Below are positions 1 to 12,869 of a stretch of DNA of 64,000 bases, piece by piece (the stretch's first letter is position 1; each line of letters begins with the position of its first letter). The notes under the pieces are model-generated. The model ran no database searches and was not told where the DNA came from. It was given only the letters and a program-made list of their open reading frames with translations. Position numbers and translations under genes: made by a program. This stretch comes from Lanius collurio (Eukaryota > Chordata > Aves > Passeriformes > Laniidae). The stretch is taken from the NCBI GenBank assembly GCA_020086605.1, contig JACBWW010000017.1:20117806-20181805 (forward strand). The letters run 5' to 3'.

Positions 1-3000
1 CTTTCATTTCCATCAAATAGATTACCTGACTCTTCTGTGCAATCCTAACTATTCTTGGTCTTGTACTGCCATGATCCTCAGTTCCAGTCTCATTTCTGTT
101 TGTATTATTTCACTTCAACATAAATATTTGCTTCTGAAATAACTGACATCTCTAAAAGCTGCTCTCATCTGACCAAAGAGAATTTGAAAGTAGTAAAATC
201 TTCTTGAGTTCTTTAGAGACAACATGAATAATAAGCAACAGAGAATTAGGAAATGCCAGGTAATACTTTCTTGTTTTAAATGATGCTACATACATAAAAG
301 CAGTATGATGATTGGGATTTTATGCGATGAAGAGATACAGGTGCTCAGTTTTGCAGAAGTATTAACTTGTCTGGGCCCTTCCTTAAGTTTGATGAAACAT
401 ATCATTCTAATTTGCAGACTATAGTAATTGATTCCAAGCTGTCTAGATATGGATATTACTGCTTTGATCAAAACTTGTTGCTCAGCATTTTATAAAAAGC
501 AGAGATAAACAGTGAGGCAACAAATTGATTAGAGATGTCTGTGAGGAAACCACAAAGATCAGTGGGTAGGCCTATCTCCATTAACAATCTAGAAGGTTAT
601 CTAAGGATAAACAACACACTAATTAAAGTGCAGATGTTGCTTAATCTCTATGTCATAAAGTTCACAAAGTATGCTGATAGATAAAGTCGGCAAAATGAGA
701 TTCACTTTATAATCTACTTCCTAGCAGAGAAAAGTAAAACAGGTCATTGACCTTCACTGTCCCAAAGGAACCTGGCAACCAGTAATAAGGGTTCCAGTGC
801 TGTGTTAGTGAGTAACATTAGACATAAACTTCAATACTGTACAGCAATCTCTAACTGCAGCTCTGGAAGCACTTGCACTAGAAGCATTTGCACTTGAAGA
901 AAGGACATGTACTCTGCACTGAAATGACTGTATCTGTGACACAACCTGGAGCTCCAGAGATAACACAGCATTGTACAAAATGCTTGGGTGACAACACAGA
1001 AGCCCACATTGAGCATTTCAGAAGATACATACTGAGTTGAGAGGAATTATTTGTGGTGCTAAATGGGAGTGTAGTTAGGAGTGAAACAGGTCAACAGAAA
1101 TGCAAAATCTACTGCAGTGAAAAACCTAATGAACAAACTATTTTATACTCCAGTTTGGTGAACTCAACAGTTGGAGCATCTGAACTCTAAATGGTGAAGT
1201 CTCAAACACACATGGTCGATGGGACACCTATGCATAGTCTGCCTGTGCTAATGCATTTTTGTTCATCTTAACATCAGGATCTTATGATTTTAACAACCAA
1301 AGCTGTTTGAATCAGTGTGGCTCTTTCAATTCACCAGTGGAAACTCAAGCCCTAAATTTCCAACTGGATTCTTGGATTAGCTGGAAGATTTGTATGCAAT
1401 TCTGCTGTTAGCAACAAGTGCTAGGCTGCTGACACAGATGAACAGTTAACTATGCATATTGCTTTTCAGAACATAATGCAAGAAGAAACAGAAACTCTTC
1501 CTTCAGTTGTAATCCCCTGGTTAAAATACTGTATAAATGATGATGCACTACCTCAAAGTCAGGGCACTTAAAGATCAGAACTGTATTTTCTAGCGAACAC
1601 CAGCTGACTATAGTTCACTGAAGGTCTGTCATTTATTATGAGACGTATTTATATTCTTGACAGCCATGAGAGTTTCTCTACGAAAATTATGCGATCATCA
1701 GTGAGGGAAACTAAAAAGCAAAAATCATATGGAATACACAGTACTGTGAATCTTAGGTATCTAATTGGATCTTTAATATGCAATGTAAAAAAACACCCCA
1801 ACGTATTTATATGATAAGGAAAGGGGTAGGAAATCAAAACTCCGTGCAAGAAGGTGGGAATCTTACTGAGACATACTAAAAGGAATGCAATTTTAACTTA
1901 GATATAATGTATCTATGAGAATCCCGCCATATTTCTATGTTGGATTTTATTATAACTTTATTCAAAATACTGTTGCTAGGTATGTTTTAAATCTGTTGTA
2001 AATATACGACTTTCATATCCTATACATGTTTTTAGTATCATGGTGGTTTTAAAAAATGTATGACTCTGTATTTCTATGCATTAAACATTTCCAATTTTTT
2101 TTGTAGAAAAGGAATGCAACTCCTTGTCACAATGAGGGAAAGTTAAATGTGACATTCAATGGCTTCACAGCCCTCCCTTTTTATTGGGAAAGAGCAGAGT
2201 ACGCAAGGTCCTCTAAGGCTGTTTCACTTCAGCGTAGCTGTGTATCCAAATGAGTCCTCCCCCAAACATCTAAGCACAGTCAGTACATTCCCAGCTCCTA
2301 CAGCCAAGTTAAACTGAAAACGGTCCTAGTTCAGTAATGATTGAGGTGGTTTGCTCTAATCAAATTAAACCAGCCAAATGTTCTTTTCAAAGGTAACTGT
2401 CTACTCTGCAGCTGTATGCAAAATACCACATCAAATGTGGAAAAAAAAGTGATAGAATTCTATCCTTACAGTAGAGCCCTGGCTCCACAGATGAAGAGAA
2501 ACAAAAGCACCAGTGCAGCTAGGAATTACGATCACAGAAAGCTCCTAGAAATATGCTAACTTAAGAAACAGTGAACAAAGTACTGAAATTTCCAGTTTAT
2601 AATTAATTGATTTCAGGAAGAAGGGAGTTCTCTGGCACTGTTAAACAGCAATTTATCACACTGACCACACTTCAAATAGATAATAAAAGACTAGCCAAAG
2701 TTTCACATAAAAGAGAGAAACAAATCATCCAGGCTTTTTCCATTCTATTTCTCACTTCATTTCTCTGTTTCTATCAAAATATGTAACATTCTGCACTGAC
2801 CAATGTTTCAAAAGTCCAGACTCACTAAGTTTCACTTAAACTCTGTATGATTAATCTACACTAGAACTGAGTTTTCAATCATTAAATATGGGAAATTCCT
2901 GTAAAGATGAATTCATGTCTGAGTTAGTTTTTTTTTTCTTTTATTAAGAGAAGATCAGTCACCTGTTAATGATAATCCAGAGTAATAAGCAGTTGAGTGT

Positions 3001-6000
3001 TGGTATGAACCCCTTTAAAACAGTACAGAACTTTTTCCTAAGTTTGTAATTGTTTGCTGGGCATGTAATGGGAAACCTACCCTAGGACAACTGTACCAAT
3101 ACAAGCAAATTTGCCCTGTATTTAGGTATGCAATATGTTCACCTTGTCCTAAAATTATGCGAGATACCTCAGAGAACAGAAATCCACCCTCTTCCAAAAC
3201 CCTAAAAAATATCTAAAGCATCATATGAAAGAGTTTCTTACTACTCATATAAAACACTTTTATTCTGCCTAAAGAAAACACAACTGTGTTGTTAGAAATT
3301 TAAAGTCTGATTTTAAAGGGATTATTTAGCAGACTACTTCCTTTTTTTTTTCTAAAGATGGGACAATTCTTTAAAGATGAAGGGTAAATAAATAAATAAA
3401 AAAATCAATACAATAATTTGGATGCAATGAAGTGTTTTGAAAAGAGTTTGGAAATTAACACTCACATTTCCACTCTTTGATGATCATCTCATGAAAAGCT
3501 TCCCAAATGGCAGTTTCCCAAATGGAAAATGTCAAAGTACGTGATGGAAAAAAACACTCCTTGGAAAATTCCAAAGTGGTTTATTTATTAAATACAAATG
3601 CTTTAGAGTTTGAAGGTATACCTGTTAGATAATTATGCATGCATAATTAGAAATATTTTTGAGAATATAAGAAGGTATGAAGAACAGGTATAAGTGGAGA
3701 AATCTTCTCTTTAAAAAAACCCCACAGCTTAGTTATATATGTATATGGGCACACTTATCTTTTGATAATTTGTTAGATCGTTAAGAATCAACTTGTTCAG
3801 CAATACTGGAAAACAACTAGACTTCACACCAAGAAAACTAAATCCCTTGTATACAGCAAAGTTTTGGAATAAACTGCCACCTTCTATTTTATTTACTATT
3901 ACAAAACTTTATAAAATAGTTTTAAAACTTCAGAACTAAATTCCATCACTTAAGAATTATTACAGTGACAAATATTCACTCTTGATGTCAAATTCATGTT
4001 ACTGTTCTGCCAGGATAGTTATATTACTAATAATGGATGATTCATTTTAACTTTTAATACAAATACTCCCTAGAAATAAGGCTTTAATAGAATACATGAA
4101 TAACAATCAGTATCTGTGACTCATATTTTAATGTATATTCTCCCTGAACTCTATCCAGAAATATGTTTTAAAATTCAGTGCATTCTTAGTATCATAGCTA
4201 TTTCTATTTGATAATGCACTTAGACCTGTGCTAAGCTTCAAACAATGGCTGAAATCCCACTAAGCACACCTGAGTGACTTACTTAGTGCTTTGCTAAGTC
4301 ACAAACTCCAGGTCCAGCCTGCTCTCTTTTAAACCCCGGGAAAGCACAAGCACTTTTCCTCTCCCTGCTCTGTTCTACACTTCAGGGGGAATTGAGTACC
4401 ATGAAGCAAACTGCAAAGTCCCAGTCAATCTGCCCTGGCCCCTGTCAGTAAGTGTGGACATTCCACTGTCCTGGCATCTAAACCTTTTCAAGGCTCAGTT
4501 TTGAAACCCATAGCCCACTCCATTCCCTCACCTGGAAATCAGAGGCTACCATCAGCAATGGTTATGGTGAAACAAGTTGGTTTTCCATTCTGGGCAGGAC
4601 CCAGCAAGACTAAGTATCTCCAAGAACAGCACAGACATAATCATCACAGATTTAAAGAAGGAAGGGCACACTGGACATAATCTAAAATGACTAGCATTTA
4701 CTCACACAAAAACTGGAAACATGTTTTTTGTAAAAAACTTAGATTCAGAATGAGATAAAATACTTTTTAAAAATGCTCTTGTACTCACTCCACAAACTGA
4801 ATTTCCTATGGCTCACAACTCCATTCCATACTCAACCCTTCCTTCCTGAGATGCTCTTATCTTGTCCTGTTTCTGCCAGATCATGTATTAAAACTAAATC
4901 ATCACATCCATAACTAACAAACAATTCATATGGTTGGCAAGAATATCCTCGTTTTCCCTGTACATGCTCATTCTGTGTACTGTAAGGTTGCAAGCAGATA
5001 ACAACAGGCCAGCACTCATGTCCACTCTCTGCCCAATATCCTCTGTCAACTTAACTAATTTCTCCCTATGTACCCTCTTCAGTGGCAGCCACATCATTCC
5101 CCTTTGCCCTCCAGCCATCAGAGAAGCCATATTTCCAGGTAGGCAGTCACTTCCTCCCCAAGACCTTTGCAGTGTCCCTTGCAGTGGCCACACAGTGCAG
5201 GGACAATCTCCCTTACCCTCTGACCAAAACTGCTCTCCAGCCTGGAAATGCCTTTCTCCTGCCAAGGCACTTCCTGTCTTCACATCTGCCTTGAAGACCA
5301 TCCTGTTTGTGTGAGACTAGAACTGACTCTGAAGCTCATTCAGTTTTTCCTTCCCATTACTCATCCACCATTTCTACATCAGCTGAGATTCATCTGCCAC
5401 ACAAATTCTTTGTAAGTTTCAAGTTCAGTTTCATCTGCTCACTCCATCCCTGTATCTTATTTTACTCTTTCTGTGTGCAAGACAATCTCTCTAACTAGCC
5501 TTGCAAAGACCACCATTTCTTTGTCTCTAGGGACTTTCCAGATGCCATACTGAGTGATGCTACACAAAAATAAATTGTATTGCACAATACAGCATACTGC
5601 TATGTGGAAGAATGACCTCACAGACTAGAAGTTTAACATTAGCTTGGCAGAAAAAAGAAGGAAGGAAGCAGAATTCACTAGAGACAAACACCCCCTAAAA
5701 TAGAAATGTTTCACTTGACAGGATGGAACATCTCAATGATTTTGAGAAGATCATCCTTTGAACTTATTAACAGTACAATAATAAAGCCAGAAGCCAACAT
5801 GAGCATCACCCAAAACCAGAAAGAGAAATAAGATTAGCTACTGGCTTTTAAAAAATTTTCCCTCTGTATGCTTCCCCATCATTTTAGCTTAACAAACAGA
5901 AAAAAGCAAAACAAATACATATTCAAACTGTTTTGCAAAAGGTTAGCTAGGTATTGATGATATGCTACTGATAAGTTCTGAATGCTCTATCAGGCTAGAG

Positions 6001-9000
6001 AGGTAACTTTAAGACATTTATAAAAAGACCTTCTAAGTACATGGAAATTTTAAGCCCCAAGCCATATAGACATATCTGGGAGCTCTGAGCAAGGTCAAGC
6101 AGGTGCTGGTCTTTATGTGAGCATATGCATGTGTGTGTGCCAGCATCTCTCCCCCACACTCAGGTGGCCTGGCCAAGGCCATCAGTTGATGGGCCCCATC
6201 AAGCACTCAAGTGCAAACCAAGAGATAACAGCATGGACCCACTGGACTGCAAAAGCATGGAAAAGGCAGCGTGACATGACTGCTGTACTGCAGAGAGCAG
6301 TTTACAGTGACAATTGTAGTTCAATGGATTTAAAATAACATAAAAACTTGAACATGGTGTAACCGTGCAAATAGTCGTAATTACTGTGTTGCCCCCCCAC
6401 TGATTCATATACAAAAAATAATGAGGAATAGAGTTAGGACTTCCAGCTAGGTGGATCATTCTGTTCAACCTAAGTCAATTAGCTGGGGCACATATTCTGC
6501 AAAGTAACAGGAAGGAGAGAATTAAGATTTTTAATTCTTACATGGTTATGATCACTCTGAATGGCAAGATCCTCTTACACTTACCTTTGAAATAACAACC
6601 CAGACTAGATTATATTTTAATAGGTCATATTGAATATAATTTTGGATGTTTTAAAATTGCATAGTTACTAAATCATAAAAATAATAAAAAAGTTGTAGTT
6701 ATAAAACAGAAGTTATGAGTTAGGAAGCAAAAATATACAGCTTTGCATGTTCATTCAATTTACTTAAGGTTTAATGCTACTAAAACTGTTAAATATAAAC
6801 ACGATAGAAAGCAAGCATAGCAAGAATTACAGTAGTCTGTCTTGCATATCACCTTCCCAGAGTGCAAATTCACAGTTTGATGATGATTAAGATATGGGGA
6901 AAAATATTCATCTGATTACCAGCAGGAGAGAGATAAAATGAATGCAAAAGATAGCTGAATTTAGCATTATAATCACAAGAAGAATTTTTACAGCTATCTT
7001 GCAGCAGGGTTTTACACACAGGAATTTCCTGAATCTGTCATTTATTCCTGGCAAAGTCTGTTCTTTATCTACATATACTTCACTTTTCTCAACTAGAACA
7101 GCACTAAGCTACATAAGTGTTGGACCAACTTTTGCCAGATTTGCCTACTGTATATATCAAAGTTTTATTAAAGCCTGACATCTTATTATCTGCAAGGTGA
7201 GCTAGAGAAGCACCTTGATCATCCTACCAGCTACAAAGGACTCTTCCAAGACCACAACATACCTAATTTTAGAGGGATTTCCAGTAAGCTTTACTCTTGA
7301 AGATTAAATTTTTAACTTTATTTTGTGAAAATAAATAGAATAGAGTAAGGTGTCCTGGCAGAGAGGAGCTCTATAAAAAGGGCAAATGTGAATAGGAAAG
7401 GATTTTAAGTACATAGCAATTATCTTAACTGCCCTTTCCCCATGCCTTTCTATACACCATTCTTAACAGTCTCACAAAATTTTAGATCAGTCCTCCAGAC
7501 CTTATTTCCATTACAGTATATAGATTTTCATTACCATCACTGCTCTGATGAAGATTATATTTCCCTTTGATTCTTTTCTTGCACCCTGTGTTGCTTTATT
7601 CTGCAGTAAAGTCTTGTCTAATTTCATTATGCATCTTTGTAAAAGCAACTCTGCTGTGAAAAATGCATCTCTTCATTGTTCAAATATGGAAATTATAGAC
7701 TTCGAAGAAAGGAATACAAAACAAAGCTCTCATAATTAGCAAGCTGTAGCATGGAAAAAAATATGATAAATATTATGTTTGAAATTATTCTGTGCTATTT
7801 AGACATCTCTCCCTTATGGAGAAAATTCTATTTCAACCCTAATGCCAAGCCCTTGAAATCAGTTTTGGCTTTAAGTATGTCTCAGAGGAACTGAACCTAC
7901 AACTGTTAAGACAAACCTGGGCTGCAGTAGCAATGCTGGTCCTGAATCCTGGTTGTATGACCAGTAAAGCCATGGAGCTCTACCTCTGCCTAGAAAATAG
8001 TGGGTCTTTCCTTACCAAGCCGTTCTTCACATTTAGCACCACTTCATGGCATCAGAGAAGCCCTGAGCTGCAGAGCTCCTTACTGTACTCCCTGGAGAAG
8101 CCCAGAGCTACCATCTGAATTGAAAATAACACTCACCCTAAGCTCATGTGGCCTGTGATCTCTGCTGTCAGCTGATGCCAGAGTACCACAGCGGAGCACA
8201 GAGCCTGTGCAGCTCATCTGTACAAAGTCTGTCTGAATTCTGACTCACAGAATGGCTGCTGGTTTGCAATGAGCAACTCATGGATCACACATGCCACTAC
8301 TTAAAGGTAACAGATACAACATTGTATTTGCAGTTCCAACATAGTTCTCTCAGGCTAGTTGCCTGCAATATTCAGAAAAGAACTACATGTCCCCTCAAAA
8401 TCAAAAATATTTGGTTTTAAATGTTTGTGCTGTTATCCCACTGCTGTGAAAACAATGTACATTTTAATCCAGTATGCAGACAATGCATCTGGCATTGTTT
8501 TTAGTTATTAGCCTGGCCATGATAGCAGTTTCCAGAATGCATGCCCAAACAATTAAAAATTTTTGAGCCTAATATGTTCAATAAAGTACAGTTAGATCAG
8601 CTGCTTAAGTCTCCAGAACTTCTTTTACAGTACTTCCTTTTCTGAGTATATTTACATAATACAAAAATAGATGTTTAATTTCAATAAACTGCAAACTCTT
8701 CTACCATATTTTGTAACAGAACTGGGCCATTCAAATGTTTTTAAATATTTTTTTCTATTTGAAGGACATGATTCTGGTCACTCCAGAAGGCTCCTTATCT
8801 GCTCTACAGATTTAAAGTATGGACAAAAGACATGAGTTTTTGAACAACATTCCTCACATTTTAGAAGAGATGTTTGAAACTGCTTATCTTCCGCATTTTT
8901 GTGGAAGAAGGTGTGCAACTAATGCCCCCCAACCAGCCCCTTGTGTCTGAAAGGCTGCTTCTGGCAAAAGGTACAGGCTTCACAACACCACTATGAGGAC

Positions 9001-10906
9001 CTGGAACACACAAAGATTTTTATATCGAAATTACATTCTCATATTGCTGGTTGAAATACTCACTGCTTTGCTGAGAATAAATTTTCAATCACGCTTGTAA
9101 AAATATTTGAAGCTTCAATGTATTTATGCAATGCTCTGCTGAGATTCAACTGCACTTAAATCAAGCAAAAGAAGCCTGCAGTTGCATAGTCAGTTCATCA
9201 AATAGCTCTTTGGAAAACAAGAACTCTATTTTCATGGCTTAGCTGCACTCAAGATTAGAAAGCTCTTAAAAAGATCTTTTACATCATATGGAAAGATGTC
9301 AATGGTAGAAAAATTCTTAAGTGTTATATTCAGTTATTTCCAAATGAGTTTTAGCTTTCAAATACATAAATGCCAAAGCTGGATAACTAAATCCTCATTT
9401 TCTCTCATAAATTAATGGGCTGAATTTCTAAGATTTTGACAACTCCCAATTACCCCTCTATTGCCAAAGAAGAACTTTGTATGTGCTCCTCTAAACCAAG
9501 CCACTTGATTCAGTGCTCAAACATATGAAGTCCACGCAAAGACATCCTCACTTTTGAAGGATACTGAGTAAGCCTCTGGCATTACTAGGTGCCAGCCAAA
9601 ATAATGGTTATTAACAGAACTGTAGATTTGCTTGATGAGCAATGAAGTGTGAGCTGCAGCCTGTATGCGTCCCATTGCTCACTGAAGTGAGACCAATGAT
9701 ATGCACTCCATGATCAGCATTTCAGAACATATGCACTTTGCCTATTCAGTTTTGACATAAAGGAAACTGTTACATTACGCTGCCTTGAACAAAAATTAAT
9801 TCATCTCTAGCTATTGACTTTTGTAATTTAAGCATTCTCTGTCTCATCTTTTCTCTTTCACCTAATAATCTCACCTCATCTCAGACCTTCCAAAAAAAGA
9901 TGATTACACCTTTAAGTTCAGAGTATCTATTTCTCTAGGACTGAGAGAGTCTTGGTGTTAGTGAAGTACAAAAATGTTTTCCTTCCACTGTGTAATATGT
10001 GCATAAGTAATGAAAAGAATGGGAAATACTCTTGTTAATACAGAATCACTAGCAAGATGCTGACCAGTTTCAATCTGGGTATCTGCAAAGTGAAACTTAC
10101 TTCTTGAAGTTCATAACTTCAATAAAAGACACTCACAGGCCACCAAAGGTTTCTAGCTACAGAAAAATGTAAGAGGTTACAGTAGGGCTAGGCTTATCAT
10201 TGAGAGCACAGGCCATTTATCAGAGATTTATCCTATTGACACAACAGAAAGGACATCCTGGGGCCACTGCCACCATTTTGTGAGCAAGGTCTGACACCTG
10301 TACTCTTGCCCTTTTGGTAGCACAATCAATAGCTCATGGTGAAATTTCCTACCAAACAGTACTCAACCATAAGGCTGCTTGAAAAGCTTGAAGTCTTAAG
10401 CTGTTACTTCTCTTTAACATGATGATCTATAGCTCTCTATAAAAGTATCTAAAAAGCTAGCATTCACATTCCACTACTGCTCTCATTCTTGCAATTTCTA
10501 TAAAGAAGAGAGCTGCAAAAAATCAGCTGCAGCTGGCAGTACTAATAGTTCAGACAAAACCAGGCAGAGGTTGGGGTTTTCTTCATTTTCTCTCATGCCT
10601 GAGGAAACAGTATATATATATGGCTCCTTGCCCATCCATTCCAACACTTAAATCACACACCTATGCCTCTGGAGATGGGTGTTTGTGTGTGTGGGAGGCA
10701 ATGCACAGGGATGAGGTGAGGTCTGGCAGGCAGCACCACGGCCTGCTGAAACCTCAAACCACACTTCATGTACACAGTTTAGTGCTCACTTCAGCCACAA
10801 ACCCAAACTAGTGTCCATTCCATTTATGCCTCGAAACCCTTGCTCATCCAATTCACATACTAAACCCACGACCCCACTGATCAGGACACTGGCCCCACTT
10901 CCTCAC
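1..10906 (-). other. CDK6: CDK6 intron following the first coding exon (5' part of a long intron)
   Basis: Because CDK6 is read on the minus strand, everything to the left of its first coding exon is downstream in the gene. The splice donor is visible: the exon ends at 10907 and the intron starts with gtgagg (complement of 10901-10906). I looked for the next CDK6 coding exon, which should begin with a Leu-Phe-Asp-Val type sequence, and did not see it, so I read this whole stretch as intron. The sequence is AT-rich without clear coding potential. The largest open frames lie on opposite strands of the same DNA at about 4894-5314 and match no family I know. A short TA run is at 10612-10620. No CR1 copy was recognised here, which is a difference from the upstream flank. 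Confidence 0.8.
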
Positions 10907-11139
10907 CTGACCACATTGGGGTGTTCGAATGTCTCCAGGTGCCTCAAAACTGCCACCTCTCGGATGGTGGACAGTGGCATCCCCTCCTCGCTGGTCTGCA
11001 CCCGTACCCGCTTCAGTGCAACAAAGCGTCCTCCGTTCTTCAAGTCTCGGGCTTTGAACACCTTCCCGTAGGCTCCTTCCCCAATCTCAGCCACACACTC
11101 ATACTGCTGGTCAGCCAGGTTTGTGCTGTCCTTATCCAT
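10907..11139 (-). CDS. CDK6: Cyclin-dependent kinase 6, first coding exon (partial CDS)
   Basis: CDK6 is the serine/threonine kinase that pairs with D-type cyclins and phosphorylates RB-family proteins to drive G1 progression; it acts in nucleus and cytoplasm and is inhibited by INK4 proteins. This exon encodes 77 complete codons plus two bases of codon 78. The visible protein has the glycine-rich ATP loop GEGAYGKV (about residues 20-27), the VALK motif carrying the ATP-binding lysine (about residue 43), and the cyclin-binding helix as [12 protein letters not shown], the CDK4/6 version of PSTAIRE. The sequence is nearly identical to mammalian CDK6 except in the first eight residues (MDKDSTNL against MEKDGLCR in human). 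The start at 11139 is the only ATG in frame, with A at -3 and G at +4, a strong Kozak context. The exon ends ...GTCAG|gtgagg, splitting an arginine codon after its second base. Later exons lie outside the window. CDK4 is less likely, because its N-terminus differs. Confidence 0.97.
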
Positions 11140-11390
11140 GCTGGCACCAGTCCTCTTCCTCCTCTCCAAATGCCTCGAGGTGGCTCTCAGTCTCACTTTC
11201 TAAAAACCAGTTCTTTGCTTGGGTGCAGACAGGCCACGCAGATTGGTACCTCTGCCAGAGAGGCAGTAGGAAGCTCCTGCCCTTCTGTTCTTGTTCCTTT
11301 TCTGTACTGGCCACAATGTGCCTCCTCTTTCGGCCACCAGGAATTATCATACAGTCTTTGGGAGCATTGCCTGTGTAAAGCCAAACAAAT
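11140..11390 (-). other. CDK6: CDK6 5' UTR portion of the first coding exon, with splice acceptor
   Basis: Read on the minus strand, a pyrimidine-rich run (complement of about 11393-11418, containing tttttcttgc and tttgttctc) leads into ccag, placing the exon start at 11390. A second possible acceptor, tttacacag, lies 20 bases further in and would start the exon at 11370. The frame of the kinase is open upstream of the ATG for only 19 more codons, beginning from a GTG rather than an ATG, so translation from 11139 is the sensible choice. The exon boundary is inferred from splice signals; no transcript was available. Confidence 0.72.
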
Positions 11391-12412
11391 CTGGAGAACA
11401 AACCAAGCAAGAAAAATAAGTTTAGTTTACTTCATTACTTTGCATTGTTCAAAACCTGCTAAAATTAAGCTTTTACAGTAGATAGCTACATGCAAAGCAA
11501 AATCGTGGTGGAAAGGAAGATGTGAACCATGAGGGTGACATATGTATCAATGTCCCCAAGTGGCTGATACACTACAAAGTTATCACGGTCCCTGCAGAAG
11601 GCCACGCACACGGCTACAGAGCAACAGCATGCTGAGAGGTTTTACTGAGGAATGAGAAAGATGATGACCCCATGAGATATGGGTGATGGGGATGCCAAAG
11701 CTAACTACTCATGTGTGAGACAAAGTGTACGTCCAAGAACTTAAGACAGGATTTCGGGACCCAAAAGTTTTGAGTCATTGAATGTGGTGGTCTTGGATAT
11801 ATTTTATGCTGTATTACTGTCACTTGCTTATAAATAATAGCATTTGGAGGTTTCTGCCTTGGTCTGCTCTCTCCTGTGCTAAGCCCTTCGTGAACACACC
11901 ATGAGCACATCGCAAGAAACAAAGCACCTGTGGAGAGGTGAAAGACATGCATATTTAAATGACAATAATATGTTATGAAGCACTGTGTGCTGAGATAGAT
12001 TCAGAAATACACACTTCAGCAGATTTATTAACACGCAAGGGTTTTGGCTGTGGATATTGCTATGTGTGTCACTGGCAGCTCCTTGCAAAGCAGCACGGTA
12101 AAAGATGTCTTCAGGAACAGCATGCTCTGCTGCTGAGTGCATGAGGCTGAAAAGCAGAAGCACTTCCTTCTGCATCCAGTTTCATCCACTTTCTGCAGGA
12201 CTAGGCAAATCCTCTCTGCTCACGAAGCCCCACATCAATTACTCCCTTCCCCCGACCCTTTTTAATACAGCGGCACTGTCATCTCCACGACTGTAGCCCT
12301 CTCCCACACTGCATTTTTACCGTGCCAGGATGGAAGAGCCCCAGACAGCTCAGTCGGGGATCCCTGAAGTGGAATTCACACACAAAGCGCCAGGGCAATT
12401 CCCCACACTTAC
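11391..12412 (-). other. CDK6: Probable CDK6 5' UTR intron (about 1 kb)
   Basis: The right-hand boundary is a strong donor on the minus strand: GTAAGT (complement of 12407-12412). The left-hand boundary is the acceptor at 11391-11392. Known CDK6 genes have a non-coding first exon followed by an exon with the start codon, which fits this arrangement. The interval contains many short open frames on both strands (for example around 11700-12300), but none resembles a known protein and I treat them as chance. Other donors within the GC-rich block or the gap remain possible, so the intron length is uncertain. Confidence 0.45.
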
Positions 12413-12869
12413 ATTTATCTTACACCTTAGCTGCAGATAAAAATCGCAATCTGAAGGAAACCTGCCCACTGCTCATCCCTTCTCCCCGGCTGCACCCAGA
12501 GGCGGCTCCCTGCCTCGCCGGCTTCAGTTCCCAGCACAGCTGCCACCGCACCGCACCGCCCCAGCTAGCGGGCAGCCCTGCGCCCCCCGCCTGCAGCATC
12601 ACCGGGCGACACCAGGCGCAGGTCGCCGCGGGGGGATCCCTGCCCGCCCCGAGCCCAGTGTGCGGGGGATCCCCTCGAGCCCGGCGATGCGAGTGTCCCC
12701 TGCCCGAGCCCGGTGTGCAGGGATCCCCTGCCCGAGGCCGGCGGTGCGGGGATCCCCTGCCCGAGCCCGGTGTGCGGGGATCCCCTGCCCGAGCCCGGTG
12801 TGCGGGGATCCCCTGCCCGAGCCCGGTGTGCGGGGATCCCCTGCCCGAGCCCGGTGTGCGGGGATCCCC
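12413..12869 (-). promoter_or_regulatory. CDK6: CpG-rich block: likely CDK6 promoter / non-coding first exon
   Basis: GC content and CpG density rise sharply from about 12480 up to the assembly gap, in contrast to AT-rich DNA on both sides. The block sits about 1.3-1.7 kb upstream of the CDK6 start codon, where a CpG-island promoter is expected. I see no TATA box near a definable start site, which is usual for CpG-island promoters. The right end of the island is lost in the gap at 12870-13149, and sequence beyond the gap is already AT-rich. The transcription start site cannot be fixed from sequence alone. Long open frames read through this block and the N run are artefacts of the repeat and of the unknown bases. 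Confidence 0.6.
12632..12869. repeat. GC-rich 28-bp minisatellite, truncated by the assembly gap
   Basis: From 12753 the sequence repeats exactly every 28 bases (unit starts at 12753, 12781, 12809, 12837 and a partial unit at 12865). Each unit has the form GGGGATCCCC followed by TGCCCGAGCCCGGTGTGC. Diverged units precede the perfect ones: a 29-base copy starting at 12724 and more degenerate copies back to about 12632. Because 28 is not a multiple of three, all three frames remain open and give repetitive Pro/Gly/Cys/Arg or Gly/Ser/Arg peptides; these are not genes. The perfect copies are adjacent to the N run, so the true copy number is unknown and the array may continue into the gap. Confidence 0.95.

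Noticed and set aside
4894..5314. Overlapping frames of 135 codons (minus) and 126 codons (plus)
   Set aside because: Both strands are open over the same DNA, no family is recognised, and the position is inside the CDK6 intron. A chance ORF or an old repeat is more likely.
11140..11196. Upstream extension of the CDK6 frame by 19 codons
   Set aside because: It begins at GTG rather than ATG and is not similar to known CDK6 N-termini; the ATG at 11139 has a strong Kozak context and matches the family's length.
11132..11481. Several 85-186-codon frames overlapping the CDK6 start exon
   Set aside because: They are shadow frames of the kinase exon and its 5' UTR on the opposite strand or other phases.
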